Below are positions 16,897-26,046 of a stretch of 64,000 bases of DNA, piece after piece. The number at the start of each line of letters is the position of its first letter. Position 1 is the first letter of the stretch. Below the pieces are notes generated by a model. It was not told where the DNA came from, did not search any database, and worked only from the letters and a program-made list of their open reading frames with translations. The stretch spans positions 124,001 to 188,000 of the forward strand of contig JBDSJD010000017.1 in the NCBI GenBank assembly GCA_039917615.1, written 5' to 3'. The DNA comes from ZC4RG30 sp039917615 (lineage in GTDB: Bacteria; Pseudomonadota; Gammaproteobacteria; Steroidobacterales; Steroidobacteraceae). Made by a program: the position numbers and the translations under genes.

Positions 16897-17775
16897 TCAG
16901 CCTTCGGCGGGCGCAACGACCAGCGTCGGCTGCTTCATCAACAATCGCAACAGACGCGCAATCTGGTCCCGCTGGTCGCGGCGATCCATGATCATGTCGA
17001 TGGCACCCTTCTCGAGCAAAAATTCACTGCGCTGAAAACCCTCTGGAAGCGTCTCACGCACGGTCTGCGCGATGACCCGCGGACCGGCGAATCCGATCAG
17101 TGCCCGTGGCTCACCGATGTTGATATCCCCCAGCATGGCCAGGCTCGCCGACACGCCACCGGTGGTGGGATCGGTCAGCACCGACACATAGGGAAGTCTG
17201 GCCTGTGCCAGCCGCGCCAGGGCCGCACTGGTCTTGGCCATCTGCATCAGCGACAGCAGGGCTTCCTGCATGCGCGCGCCGCCTGTAGCGGAAAAACACA
17301 CCAGCGGCGCGCCGTCGGCGATGGCGCGATTGACCGCGCGATGAAAACGCTCCCCGACCACCGAACCCATCGAACCGCCCAGAAATCCGAACTCGAACGC
17401 GCAGGCAACCAACGGCTGGTCGTGCAGACGCCCTGCCAGCGCGATCAAGGCATCCTTTTCCCCGGTACTTTTCTGCGCAGCGGTGAGGCGATCCTTGTAA
17501 CGCTTGCTGTCCTTGAAGCGCAGCGGATCTTCCGGCTGTATGTTCGCGCCTATCTCGACGCCGGTGGCCGGGTCGAGGAATCGTTCCAGTCGCTCGCGGG
17601 CATGCATGCGCATGTGATGACTGCATTTGGGGCAGACATGCAGGTTGCGCTCAAGTTCGGCGCGGTAGAGCACGGCATCACAGGCTGGACACTTGATCCA
17701 CAGGCCTTCGGGCACAGAACGCACGCGCTTTTCGGTCTTGATGCGCGAGGGAACTATTTTCTCGAACCAGGACAT
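16897..17775 (-). CDS. accD: Acetyl-CoA carboxylase carboxyltransferase subunit beta
   Basis: With AccA it moves the carboxyl from biotin to acetyl-CoA, the entry to fatty-acid synthesis. 292 residues from MSWFEKIVPSRIK. The N-terminal C4 zinc ribbon (CPAC...CPKC) is followed by the crotonase-like carboxyltransferase domain with GGSMGSVVGE, TGGARMQE and TDPTTGGVSAS. It starts 2 bp after the truA stop. trpF, which lies between truA and accD in pseudomonads, is absent here. Confidence 0.99.
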   Translation of the reverse strand: MSWFEKIVPSRIKTEKRVRSVPEGLWIKCPACDAVLYRAELERNLHVCPKCSHHMRMHARERLERFLDPATGVEIGANIQPEDPLRFKDSKRYKDRLTAAQKSTGEKDALIALAGRLHDQPLVACAFEFGFLGGSMGSVVGERFHRAVNRAIADGAPLVCFSATGGARMQEALLSLMQMAKTSAALARLAQARLPYVSVLTDPTTGGVSASLAMLGDINIGEPRALIGFAGPRVIAQTVRETLPEGFQRSEFLLEKGAIDMIMDRRDQRDQIARLLRLLMKQPTLVVAPAEG

Positions 17776-17777
17776 GC

Positions 17778-18587
17778 CTACCCCATCAGGTCCGCCGGAC
17801 AACCCGCCGGGGATCGCATGATATCGGAATCGTCGGGCAGGCCGAACACGGGTGGGTAATGCACACGCCAGAGGTACAGGCCGGCTGCAGGCGCCGTGGC
17901 GGGTGCCCTTTGGCGGTCGCGCCCTGCCAGCAGCTCAGCGGCAAGCGCGGGCGGCGCCTCGCCCCGCCCCACGTGAATCAGCATGCCGGCGATATTGCGC
18001 ACCATGTGGTGCAGGAACGCGTTCGCAGTGACTTCCAGCAGCACAAAGTCGCCCACCCGCCGCACTTCCAGGCGCATGAGGTTGCGCAGTGGCGATTTCG
18101 CCTGGCACTCCGCGGCGCGGAAGGCGCTGAAATCATGCATGCCGATCAGCAGGCCAGCGGCCTCGATCATGGGTTCCACCTGCAGCGGCTGATATACAAA
18201 TGCAGAACGTCCCGAGGCCAACGCCGATCGCGTGCTGCGGTTCAGGATGCAGTAACGGTAGCTGCGCGCCTGCGCAGAGTAGCGGGCATGAAAATGCGCT
18301 GGCACCACTCGCACCCAGCGCAGCGCCATACCCGTTGGCAGATTCGAGTTGGTACCCAGCAGCAGCGCCCGCTCCGAACGGACCGCAGTGGATTCGAAAT
18401 GAGCCACCTGATCGCGCGCATGTACGCCGGCATCGGTGCGGCCAGCACCGGTGACTTCAACCGGATGATTGCAGACAGTGGAAAGTGCTGCTTGCAGCGT
18501 TTCCTGCACGGAAGGCGCAGCAAATTGCCGCTGCCAGCCGGCAAAACCGCTGCCGTCGTATTCCAGCCCGACGGCAATACGCGGCAT
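17778..18587 (-). CDS. truA: tRNA pseudouridine(38-40) synthase TruA
   Basis: Converts uridines 38-40 of the tRNA anticodon arm to pseudouridine. 269 residues. The catalytic Asp lies in AGRTDAGVHA near residue 52; further motifs are YDGSGFAGWQRQ near the start, RSYRYCI and LHHMVRNIAGML. Located between fimV and accD. Confidence 0.98.
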   Translation of the reverse strand: MPRIAVGLEYDGSGFAGWQRQFAAPSVQETLQAALSTVCNHPVEVTGAGRTDAGVHARDQVAHFESTAVRSERALLLGTNSNLPTGMALRWVRVVPAHFHARYSAQARSYRYCILNRSTRSALASGRSAFVYQPLQVEPMIEAAGLLIGMHDFSAFRAAECQAKSPLRNLMRLEVRRVGDFVLLEVTANAFLHHMVRNIAGMLIHVGRGEAPPALAAELLAGRDRQRAPATAPAAGLYLWRVHYPPVFGLPDDSDIMRSPAGCPADLMG

Positions 18588-18619
18588 GCAAACGCCCTGC
18601 TCGCGCGGCGGAGCCGCGT

Positions 18620-21355
18620 TCAGCCTGGAATCGAGTCGATCAGACGCTGGGCTTCCTGACGCTGGTTGGCGGAGCCTTCCTGCAGGACTTCCCTGAGAAT
18701 GCTGCGGGCGCCATCCGGATCGCCCATATCCATGTAGGCGCGTGCCAGATCAAGCTTGGTGCCGACTTCACTCATGGTGATCGGTTCCAGATCCCTTTCG
18801 GTCGGATCGGCCTCCGGGGACGGCAAGGAATCAAGGCGCTGGGTGCGCTGGAACTCCCCGTCGCCCGGCTTTTCGGCGGAACCAACGTCGAGATCCAGGT
18901 TGAAATCGCCCTCACCCAGTACCGCGCGCTTGCCAGTCTCGGCATTCGGATCGATAGAAAATTCCAGATCCAGCGACTGCAGGCGCGCTGTCGCTCCCTC
19001 GTCATCGCCTGCGGCAGCGAAGTTGCCCAGCGGCAGCAATTCCGTGGGCTGATTGAGGTCGCTTGCCTCCTGAACCATCTGCCGCGAGGTCTCGTCCATG
19101 CCGGCAACCAGGGTTGGCGCATCCGCGGCTTCCAGAGCGCGCGCCAGCTGCGAGTCGTCGAGCAGATTGTTATGGGTGCCAGTCGCGTCGAATTTGCCCA
19201 GGTCCAGACCCAGATCATCGATGGCCAGTTCAGCAGTCTGTTCCGCACCGCTGAAATTCATGTGTGCATCGATCTTGCCAACCAGGGTATCCCCCACCCC
19301 GCCCAGAGTCGGCTGTTCGACTGTCGGACCCTCGTCGTGGCGTTTTGGCGGACCATCATCAAGGCCGGCGAGACCAGGCTGCGCCATCTGGCGTGTGGTG
19401 GCGGTACGCGCAAGCAGATCGCCACGCGTTGGGTCGTCTAGCGTGAAATCGAGCCCGCTCCCAGATAAATCGTTGAGCGTAGCCGACGGTTCGCCATGCA
19501 GGTCGAAGTCGACCAGGTTCTGGCCACCCTCAAGGTTCAGATCGACAGTCGCAGGACCGCCGCCGGAATACGACTGACTGAACAGCGTGTCTTCCGGAGC
19601 CAACTGCTTGCCCATGATGACGACTTTTTCCCACTCGCCCGGCGCCGACGCATCGCGCGTATCGGCGAGCTCGCGGGCGGTCTGGAGAAACTGGTCCTTG
19701 TTGCCCCATACGAAGAACACTTCGAGGAGCTTGAGTTTCAAATCGCGCCGGCCTGGCTCGCGGAGAATCGCAAGTTTGACGAGGTCAGCGGCCTGATCGT
19801 ACAGGCCGTAAGCCATGTGGAAATCGGCCTCGGCCAGCGGATCGCCCTGTTCAAGCGCCATGGTGGCATCAAGGGTCGGCACCGCCATGCTGGGCGAGCT
19901 GTCTTCCAGATCAACCGTGCGGGTTTCCCTGCGCGACTGCACCGGGCGTTCGTGGGTGCCGGATTCCTCGACCAGAATGCTCGGATCGTCAGCTTCAGTT
20001 AACGGCCTGCGCAGCGGGAAGGTATCGGAACTGGTATCACGAACGGGAGTGGCGGCAGCAAGGTCGAACGGCGCCAGACTGTCGACAGACGTTTCACGGC
20101 GACGACGCGCAGCACGCACACCCAGCACAGCCAGCAGCAGCGCCGCCAGCAGACCAGCCGGCACGAACCAGAATTCCTTCAGGCGGTCTAGCAGCGAGGG
20201 ACCGGTGTCTTCTACAACGGGCGGTGGCGCCGGCTTTGCAGGTTGTTCGGCCACCGGCTGGACCACGGCAGGCGCAGGCTCTGGAGTGACCGGTGCCACA
20301 GCAGGTTGTTCAGCCGGAGCGGCCGGCGCAGTCGGAGCAGGCGCGGCGGCGCCCTGCGCCCGCGCGAGTTCTGCATTGCGCAGATCAAGCAGGCGGCGCG
20401 ATTCAGCCAGTTCGGTCTCCAGCGATGCCACGCGGTCGCGCAGCGCCTTGGTTTCACCGGATGGAGCAACGCCAGCGCCAGGGCTTGCGGGAGGAATCAG
20501 TCGCAGGCGCGGATCGGCGTCAGCGGGAGCCACACCCGCGTCAGTACGCCAGCTTGCCATCTGACGACGCACCTCGGCGCTCGCCTCACGCGAATCGACC
20601 GCAGCCAACGCCGTGTTGTCGGGCAGCCGCAAAACAGTGCCTGCACGCAGGCGGTTGATGTTGCCGTCGAAGGCGTTCTGGTTGCCGCGATAGATCGCGA
20701 TCATGGCCCGTTCGGCTTCACCGGCGCCGTACTGTCGCTTGACGATGCCGGACAGCGAGTCGCCGCTGCGCACGGTGTATTCACCTGCGGCAGCATTCGT
20801 GGGAGGGTTGACAGGCGCGGGCCGGGGCGTGGAAACGGCAGCAGGAGTCGCAGCAGGCTGGGCAGGCGGACGCGCGATCGGTGCGCTGCGGTCGCCCGCG
20901 CCCGCGATGGGAGCAGCAACTGGCGCGGGCGCTGCCGCAGTCGGCGCAGTCGCAAACGCGGGCGGATCGAACAGCACCGTGTATTCGCGGAAGCCGCGGC
21001 TACGGTCAACCGAGTATTCGACCAGCAGCGTTGCAAACGGCTCGGTCATCGGGATCGAGGAGGTCAGGCGGATGATCGTGCGCCCGTCCGCCAGACGCTC
21101 AGGTCGCACCTGTATGCTGCTGAGGAATGAAGGGTATTCCAGCCCGTAGCGGCTGAAGCTGTCGCGCGACGCAAGCTGCGTGCGCAGGCTTGCCAGGTTC
21201 GCGAGTTCTTCCGGAGTTCCAATGAGCTCGATGTCCGCATTGAGCGGCGCATTGAGCGTAGACCTGAGCTGGATGTCTCCCAGGCCCAGGGCAAATGAAA
21301 CACCAGGTGCAACTGCCAGCAGCGACGCCGCCGTGCTTACAACTCTAAGACGCAT
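18620..21355 (-). CDS. fimV: FimV-like pilus-assembly / polar protein
   Basis: FimV is an inner-membrane protein with a periplasmic peptidoglycan-binding part that promotes type IV pilus assembly and polar organisation in Pseudomonas. 911 residues: signal peptide (1-22); conserved N-terminal FimV region (GLGDIQLRSTLNAPL); LysM domain at about 188-245 (YTVRSGDSLSGIVKRQYG); a coiled-coil and Pro/Ala-rich stretch; a transmembrane helix at about 392-415; a long acidic cytoplasmic region; and a C-terminal TPR-like cap (YMDMGDPDGARSILREVL). GGGGAG is 5 bases before the ATG. Position between asd and truA matches Pseudomonas. Confidence 0.95.
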   Translation of the reverse strand: MRLRVVSTAASLLAVAPGVSFALGLGDIQLRSTLNAPLNADIELIGTPEELANLASLRTQLASRDSFSRYGLEYPSFLSSIQVRPERLADGRTIIRLTSSIPMTEPFATLLVEYSVDRSRGFREYTVLFDPPAFATAPTAAAPAPVAAPIAGAGDRSAPIARPPAQPAATPAAVSTPRPAPVNPPTNAAAGEYTVRSGDSLSGIVKRQYGAGEAERAMIAIYRGNQNAFDGNINRLRAGTVLRLPDNTALAAVDSREASAEVRRQMASWRTDAGVAPADADPRLRLIPPASPGAGVAPSGETKALRDRVASLETELAESRRLLDLRNAELARAQGAAAPAPTAPAAPAEQPAVAPVTPEPAPAVVQPVAEQPAKPAPPPVVEDTGPSLLDRLKEFWFVPAGLLAALLLAVLGVRAARRRRETSVDSLAPFDLAAATPVRDTSSDTFPLRRPLTEADDPSILVEESGTHERPVQSRRETRTVDLEDSSPSMAVPTLDATMALEQGDPLAEADFHMAYGLYDQAADLVKLAILREPGRRDLKLKLLEVFFVWGNKDQFLQTARELADTRDASAPGEWEKVVIMGKQLAPEDTLFSQSYSGGGPATVDLNLEGGQNLVDFDLHGEPSATLNDLSGSGLDFTLDDPTRGDLLARTATTRQMAQPGLAGLDDGPPKRHDEGPTVEQPTLGGVGDTLVGKIDAHMNFSGAEQTAELAIDDLGLDLGKFDATGTHNNLLDDSQLARALEAADAPTLVAGMDETSRQMVQEASDLNQPTELLPLGNFAAAGDDEGATARLQSLDLEFSIDPNAETGKRAVLGEGDFNLDLDVGSAEKPGDGEFQRTQRLDSLPSPEADPTERDLEPITMSEVGTKLDLARAYMDMGDPDGARSILREVLQEGSANQRQEAQRLIDSIPG

Positions 21356-21382
21356 CAGGACTCCCCAAGAGACCCCTCAAAC

Positions 21383-21419
21383 ATCGAATCCCAATGCAAA
21401 ACATATGCTTGGATTCGAT
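21383..21419. repeat. Inverted repeat upstream of fimV
   Basis: ATCGAATCC (21383-21391) and GGATTCGAT (21411-21419) form a perfect 9-bp inverted repeat around a 19-base loop in the asd-fimV gap. There is no T-tract on either strand, so it is more likely an operator or mRNA leader structure than a terminator. Confidence 0.45.
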
Positions 21420-21457
21420 ATCTCGCTTTGACGCAAGTCACAGCAATATAACTTAAC

Positions 21458-22480
21458 TTACAGGTGCTCGCGAACCAATATCTCCGCGATCTGCACACTG
21501 TTGGTCGCCGCACCCTTGCGCACGTTGTCGGACACAACCCAGAGGTCGAGCCCGCGCTCATGCGAGATATCCTCGCGGATCCGCCCGACATAAACCGTGT
21601 CGTGGTTCGCTGCCTCGGTAGCCGCAGTGGGCCAGCCCCCGGCCACCCGCTCGTCAAGAACCGTGACACCGGGCGCCTTTTCCAGCAGCTGGCGGGCGTC
21701 GGCTGCGCTGAGCTTCCGACGGGTCTCGATGTGGATGGCCTCCGAGTGGCCGAAGAACACGGGCACACGTACCGCGGTGGCATTCACCAGGATGGTCTTG
21801 TCTTCCATGATCTTCTGGGTCTCCCAGAACATCTTCATTTCTTCTTTGGTGTAGCCGTTGTCCTGGAACTTGTCGATCTGCGGGACACAGTTGAAGGCAA
21901 TCTGCTTGGCGATGACCTTGGCCACGGCCGGCCGGCCGTTGAGCAGCTCCGCTGTCTGGTGTGCCAGCTCGTCCACGGCTTCCTTGCCGGCGCCGGACAC
22001 CGACTGGTAGGTGGCTACATTGATGCGCGTGATGCCGGCTGCATCATGCAGCGGCTTCAGGGCCACCAGCATCTGGATGGTCGAGCAGTTGGGATTGGCG
22101 ATGATGCCGTGCTTGCGGTATTGCGCGATCGCATGCGGATTGACCTCGGGCACCACCAGCGGAATGTCGTCCTGGTAGCGGAACTGCGAAGTGTTGTCGA
22201 TGACCACGCAGCCCGCAGCCGCGGCAATCGGCGCATATTTCGCCGACACTTCTGCGCCGGCCGAGAACAGGCCGATGTCGGCCCTGGAGAAATCAAAGGT
22301 TTCGACATCCAGCACCGGGTAGGACTTGCCTTTCAACTTCACCGTCTTGCCCAGCGAGCGGCTGCTCGCCAGTGGAAAAAATTCGCTGACCGGGAAATCC
22401 CGTTCTTCCAGAATGGTGATCATGGTGTCGCCCACGAGGCCCGTAGCCCCGAGGACCGCAACTCTCCAACCCTTGCTCAT
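21458..22480 (-). CDS. asd: Aspartate-semialdehyde dehydrogenase
   Basis: Reduces aspartyl phosphate to the semialdehyde for lysine/diaminopimelate, threonine and methionine. 340 residues. NADP-binding GATGLVGDTM near residue 11; nucleophile Cys in NPNCSTIQ near residue 130; YQSVSGAGKEAVDEL. AGGAAGGAA directly precedes the ATG. No lysine riboswitch is visible in the 50-bp gap to aroC. Confidence 0.99.
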   Translation of the reverse strand: MSKGWRVAVLGATGLVGDTMITILEERDFPVSEFFPLASSRSLGKTVKLKGKSYPVLDVETFDFSRADIGLFSAGAEVSAKYAPIAAAAGCVVIDNTSQFRYQDDIPLVVPEVNPHAIAQYRKHGIIANPNCSTIQMLVALKPLHDAAGITRINVATYQSVSGAGKEAVDELAHQTAELLNGRPAVAKVIAKQIAFNCVPQIDKFQDNGYTKEEMKMFWETQKIMEDKTILVNATAVRVPVFFGHSEAIHIETRRKLSAADARQLLEKAPGVTVLDERVAGGWPTAATEAANHDTVYVGRIREDISHERGLDLWVVSDNVRKGAATNSVQIAEILVREHL

Positions 22481-22530
22481 TTCCTTCCTCTGATTTCAAT
22501 GAAATAGTTGCCGCCGGCAGCTTGTGGGCT

Positions 22531-23616
22531 TCAGATGGCGGGTGTGGATGATCGCACATCCGCGTTCTGGCCCCGGTGCCGCAGGTAGTGGTCCAGCAGC
22601 GTGATGGCCAGCATGGCCTCGGCAATGGGCGTGGCGCGCAGGCCCACGCAGGGGTCGTGGCGCCCGGTGGTTACCACATCGACCGGGCTGCCGCCGAGGT
22701 CGATGGTCCGACCGGGCACCTGAATGCTGGAAGTCGGCTTCAGGGTGATCTGCACGATCACATCCTGCCCGGTCGAAATCCCGCCCAGCACACCACCGGA
22801 ATGATTCGAGGCAAACCCCTGCGGGGTAAGCTCATCGCGGTGCGTGCTGCCGCGCTGCGCCGCAACAGCCACGCCATCGCCCAGTTCCACCGCTTTCACA
22901 GCGTTGATGCTCATCATGGCGTGCGCGATATCGGCATCGAGCCGGTCGAATACCGGTTCGCCCAGACCAACGGGCACACCCTTCGCGATCACGGTGAGCT
23001 TGGCCCCGACCGAGTCGCCTTCGCTGCGCAATTTCCAGATGTAGTCCTCGAGCTCCTGCAGGCGCGAGGGATCCGGGCAGAAGAATGGATTTTCATAGGC
23101 CGCCGCCGGCGACCGTGGCTCGATCACAAGCGTGCCGACCTGGGTTACGTAACCCGAGATATGCACACCAAGCCGCGTCGCAAGGTACTTGCGCGCGATG
23201 GCGCCAGCCGCGACCCGCATGACGGTTTCACGCGCGGAGGATCGACCGCCGCCCCGATGGTCGCGCAGGCCGTATTTCTGCTGATACGTGTAATCGGCGT
23301 GTCCTGGGCGAAAACGATCTTTCAGCTTGTCATAGTCGCGCGAGCGCGCATCGCTGTTCTCGATCAGCAGGCCAATGGGAGTGCCGGTGGTGACGCCTTC
23401 AAAGACGCCGGACAGGATGCGGACCTCGTCGCCCTCCTTGCGCTGGCTCACGAACTGCGAAGTGCCGGTGCGACGCCGGTCGATATCAGGCTGCAGATCA
23501 GCTTCGGACAGCGGCAGCCCGGGCGGACAGCCATCGACCACGCAGCCCAGTGCCGGCCCATGGCTTTCGCCAAAGCTGCTCACCACGAATGACTTGCCAA
23601 AACTGTTACCGGACAC
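22531..23616 (-). CDS. aroC: Chorismate synthase
   Basis: Last step of the shikimate pathway; uses reduced FMN to eliminate phosphate from EPSP. 361 residues with signatures GESHGPALGCVVDGCPPG, RRRTGTSQFVSQRKE, RPGHADYTYQQKYG and DHRGGGRSSARET. Start is a GTG with GAGG 7 bases upstream. It overlaps the end of prmB by 11 bp. Confidence 0.99.
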   Translation of the reverse strand: MSGNSFGKSFVVSSFGESHGPALGCVVDGCPPGLPLSEADLQPDIDRRRTGTSQFVSQRKEGDEVRILSGVFEGVTTGTPIGLLIENSDARSRDYDKLKDRFRPGHADYTYQQKYGLRDHRGGGRSSARETVMRVAAGAIARKYLATRLGVHISGYVTQVGTLVIEPRSPAAAYENPFFCPDPSRLQELEDYIWKLRSEGDSVGAKLTVIAKGVPVGLGEPVFDRLDADIAHAMMSINAVKAVELGDGVAVAAQRGSTHRDELTPQGFASNHSGGVLGGISTGQDVIVQITLKPTSSIQVPGRTIDLGGSPVDVVTTGRHDPCVGLRATPIAEAMLAITLLDHYLRHRGQNADVRSSTPAI

Positions 23617-24508
23617 GCGAGGACCTCGACTTTCCTGAACCTGCGGCGCGCAGCGCCGCCGCCGTCAGCACAAACACACCACCACCACCGCGCACAAATG
23701 ACAACCAGACGAACGGCAGACGCGGAAATGCACGTCGCACCTGCGTTTCCGTATTGCCCACTTCAACGACCAACACGCCGTTGTCAGTCAGATGCGACGG
23801 AGCTTCCCGCAACAGCACGCGCACCGCATTCATGCCATCTCTGCCGGCGCGCAATGCGGCGGCAGGCTCGTGCCTGTATTCCGCCGGCAGACCATTGAAT
23901 TCCGCCGTTCCCACGTAAGGTGGATTGCTCACGATGATATCGTAGCGGCGCCCCTGCAGCGCCTGGAAAAAGTCGGATTTCACCAGTCGCACACGGCGCG
24001 TCAGGCCCAATGCAGCCCGGTTGATACGCGCCACCGCAAGGGCGTCGCGGCTGATATCCACGCCATCCACCCGCGCGGCCGGGAACGCCTGCGCACAGGC
24101 CAGCGCGATGCAGCCGGAGCCTGTGCCCAAATCCACTATCCGTCGCACGGTGTGCGCCTTTACCCAGGGTTCAAACCGCTGCTCGATCAGTTCGGCAATC
24201 GGGGAGCGTGGTATGAGCACCCGCGCGTCAACGTATAGCGGCAGGCCGGCAAACCAGCAGCGATTTGTGAGATAGACCACCGGCACGCGCTCCTTGATGC
24301 GGCGGTCGAGCAGTGCGGCAAAACGCTCCCGGACTGGCCCGGTAACCGGCAGCAGCAGATCTTTCTCCTGCAAGGGCCGCCGCAACCGTCGGGCATGCGC
24401 CAGCAGCGCCGCCGCATCATCCATGGCGTGTTCAGTGCCATGTCCGTAATGCAGACGCGCGCGCTGCAGCCGGATCACTGCCCGGCGCAGCAGCTGCGCA
24501 CAGGTCAT
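23606..24508 (-). CDS. prmB: Ribosomal protein L3 (Gln) N5-methyltransferase PrmB
   Basis: SAM-dependent methylase of a glutamine in ribosomal protein L3. 300 residues from MTCAQLLRRAVIRLQ. SAM site VDLGTGSGCIALACA and catalytic NPPY in VSNPPYVGTAEF. RemA-like HemK paralogues share these motifs, but location upstream of aroC and the N-terminal domain (HYGHGTEHAMDDAAALL) fit PrmB. It is the first gene of the long minus-strand block. Confidence 0.95.
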   Translation of the reverse strand: MTCAQLLRRAVIRLQRARLHYGHGTEHAMDDAAALLAHARRLRRPLQEKDLLLPVTGPVRERFAALLDRRIKERVPVVYLTNRCWFAGLPLYVDARVLIPRSPIAELIEQRFEPWVKAHTVRRIVDLGTGSGCIALACAQAFPAARVDGVDISRDALAVARINRAALGLTRRVRLVKSDFFQALQGRRYDIIVSNPPYVGTAEFNGLPAEYRHEPAAALRAGRDGMNAVRVLLREAPSHLTDNGVLVVEVGNTETQVRRAFPRLPFVWLSFVRGGGGVFVLTAAALRAAGSGKSRSSRVR

Positions 24509-24539
24509 CGTGCCCGCCCGCGCCCTGAGGCCACTGTGG

Positions 24540-24551
24540 GATAATTTCGCC
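24540..24551 (+). promoter_or_regulatory. Leaderless-type -10 element of the SCO1-like gene
   Basis: GATAAT (24540-24545), six bases, then ATG at 24552. No Shine-Dalgarno in between. It lies in the 43-bp divergent gap with prmB. Confidence 0.4.
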
Positions 24552-25163
24552 ATGAAAGTAAATCGTTCCTGGTTCTATCTGAGCCTGATCGTGCTTGCCG
24601 CAGCGTTCGCAGGCTACATGGTTTCTTTGCAGCTTGACCACGGCGGGCCGACGCTGGCAAGCGGCACTACCCTGCCAGCTCCGCGTCCGCTTACTGCATT
24701 CACACTCACCGACCATCACGGCGCGAACTTTGGAAACGTCGAGCTCTCTGGCAGGCCCAGTCTTGTCTTCTTCGGCTTCACGCATTGTCCGGATGTCTGC
24801 CCCACCACGCTCGCGCTGATGGCGCAGCTGCAACGCGACCCCGCACTTGAGCCGCTGCGGATGCTGTTCATCACGGTGGATCCGCAGCGCGACGATCAGC
24901 TGGCGTTGCAGCGTTATGTGGCTGCGTTTGGTGAAGGTCTGACCGGACTGCGCGGTGAAGATGCCGCGCTGGAACCACTGCTGCAGAACCTGGGCGCAGC
25001 GCGCAGGGTTGCGCCACGTGCCGGGGCAGACTACGCCGTGGACCATTCCGCCACGCTCTTTTACATCAATGCGAAGGGCGCCTTAAGCGCCGTGTTTTCC
25101 CCACCCTTTGACTATGCCAACCTGCGCAGCGATCTTGCCGCGCTGGTGGCCAGCAGCTATTGA
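24552..25163 (+). CDS. SCO1/SenC-family copper chaperone
   Basis: 203 residues. One N-terminal membrane anchor (about 8-25) places the thioredoxin-like domain in the periplasm. The copper ligands are the CxxxC of FTHCPDVCPTT and a later His in VDHSATLFY. Family members deliver copper to the CuA site of cytochrome c oxidase or reduce its thiols. No cytochrome oxidase gene is near, so the client is not shown by context. It ends 17 bp before psd. Confidence 0.93.
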   Translation: MKVNRSWFYLSLIVLAAAFAGYMVSLQLDHGGPTLASGTTLPAPRPLTAFTLTDHHGANFGNVELSGRPSLVFFGFTHCPDVCPTTLALMAQLQRDPALEPLRMLFITVDPQRDDQLALQRYVAAFGEGLTGLRGEDAALEPLLQNLGAARRVAPRAGADYAVDHSATLFYINAKGALSAVFSPPFDYANLRSDLAALVASSY

Positions 25164-25179
25164 ATCCGGATTGTTCGCC

Positions 25180-26046
25180 GTGCAGAAGCTGAATATCTAT
25201 CTGCAGCACATCCTGCCGCAACATGCGATTTCACGCGTGGTGCTGGTGTTCACCCGCATCAAGTGGAAGCCGCTGAAAAATGCGCTGATCGCGCTGTTCA
25301 TGCGTGGCTTCAAACCAGACCTGAGCGACGCCGTGGTCACCGATCCTTTTGCCTATGAGCATTTCAATGCCTTCTTCACGCGGGCGCTGCGCGCTGGCTC
25401 AAGGCCCCTGGCAGGCTCGGCACTCACGCTGGTCAGCCCGGTCGACGGCACGATGAGCGAGCTGGGTGCGATCGAGCACAATCGCATCCTGCAGGCCAAG
25501 GGACATTCCTACACCCTGGAGTCGTTGCTGGCCGGTGCCGCTGCACAGTGGGCGCCGCGATTCATCGGCGGGCAGTTCGCCACCATCTATCTTGCCCCGT
25601 ACAACTATCACCGCATTCACATGCCGGCAGATGGCAGCCTGAGCGCTGCCTGGTATGTGCCCGGCCGCCTGTTCAGCGTCAACGCCACCGCTGCCAGGAT
25701 GGTCCCCGGCCTGTTCGCCCGCAATGAACGGGTGGTCCTCCTGTTCGACGGTGTTTGCGGACCGTTTGCGGTGATCTTCGTTGGGGCATTGAACGTCGGC
25801 AGCATGGCGACCGTCTGGCACGGTGACGTGACGCCCCGGCGCCCGCGTCAGGTTACGCAGCTGCCGTTGCCACCGCCTGCCGAGCGCTATCGGGCTCGCG
25901 GCGCGGAGATCGGTCGCTTCAACATGGGCTCCACTGTGGTGCTGCTGTTTGCAAAGGATCGCGTTGCCCTTGCCCGGGAGCTGGGACACGGTGCAACGAT
26001 GCGCCTGGGCCAGGAGCTGGGCTCGATTACAAGCGCACCAGCATGA
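25180..26046 (+). CDS. psd: Phosphatidylserine decarboxylase proenzyme
   Basis: Inner-membrane pyruvoyl enzyme that makes phosphatidylethanolamine. 288 residues from the GTG at 25180 (QKLNIYLQHILPQH), which aligns with the family N-terminus. Motifs: YEHFNAFFTRALR, SPVDGTMS, GHSYTLESLL, YLAPYNYHRIHMP, PGRLFSVN. The self-cleavage site is MGST in FNMGSTVVLLF (LGST in most homologues). Its TGA overlaps the ATG of epmA. Confidence 0.96.
   Translation: MQKLNIYLQHILPQHAISRVVLVFTRIKWKPLKNALIALFMRGFKPDLSDAVVTDPFAYEHFNAFFTRALRAGSRPLAGSALTLVSPVDGTMSELGAIEHNRILQAKGHSYTLESLLAGAAAQWAPRFIGGQFATIYLAPYNYHRIHMPADGSLSAAWYVPGRLFSVNATAARMVPGLFARNERVVLLFDGVCGPFAVIFVGALNVGSMATVWHGDVTPRRPRQVTQLPLPPPAERYRARGAEIGRFNMGSTVVLLFAKDRVALARELGHGATMRLGQELGSITSAPA

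Noticed and set aside
22481..22530. Lysine riboswitch ahead of asd
   Set aside because: The gap to aroC is only 50 bp and contains no recognisable structure beyond the ribosome-binding site.
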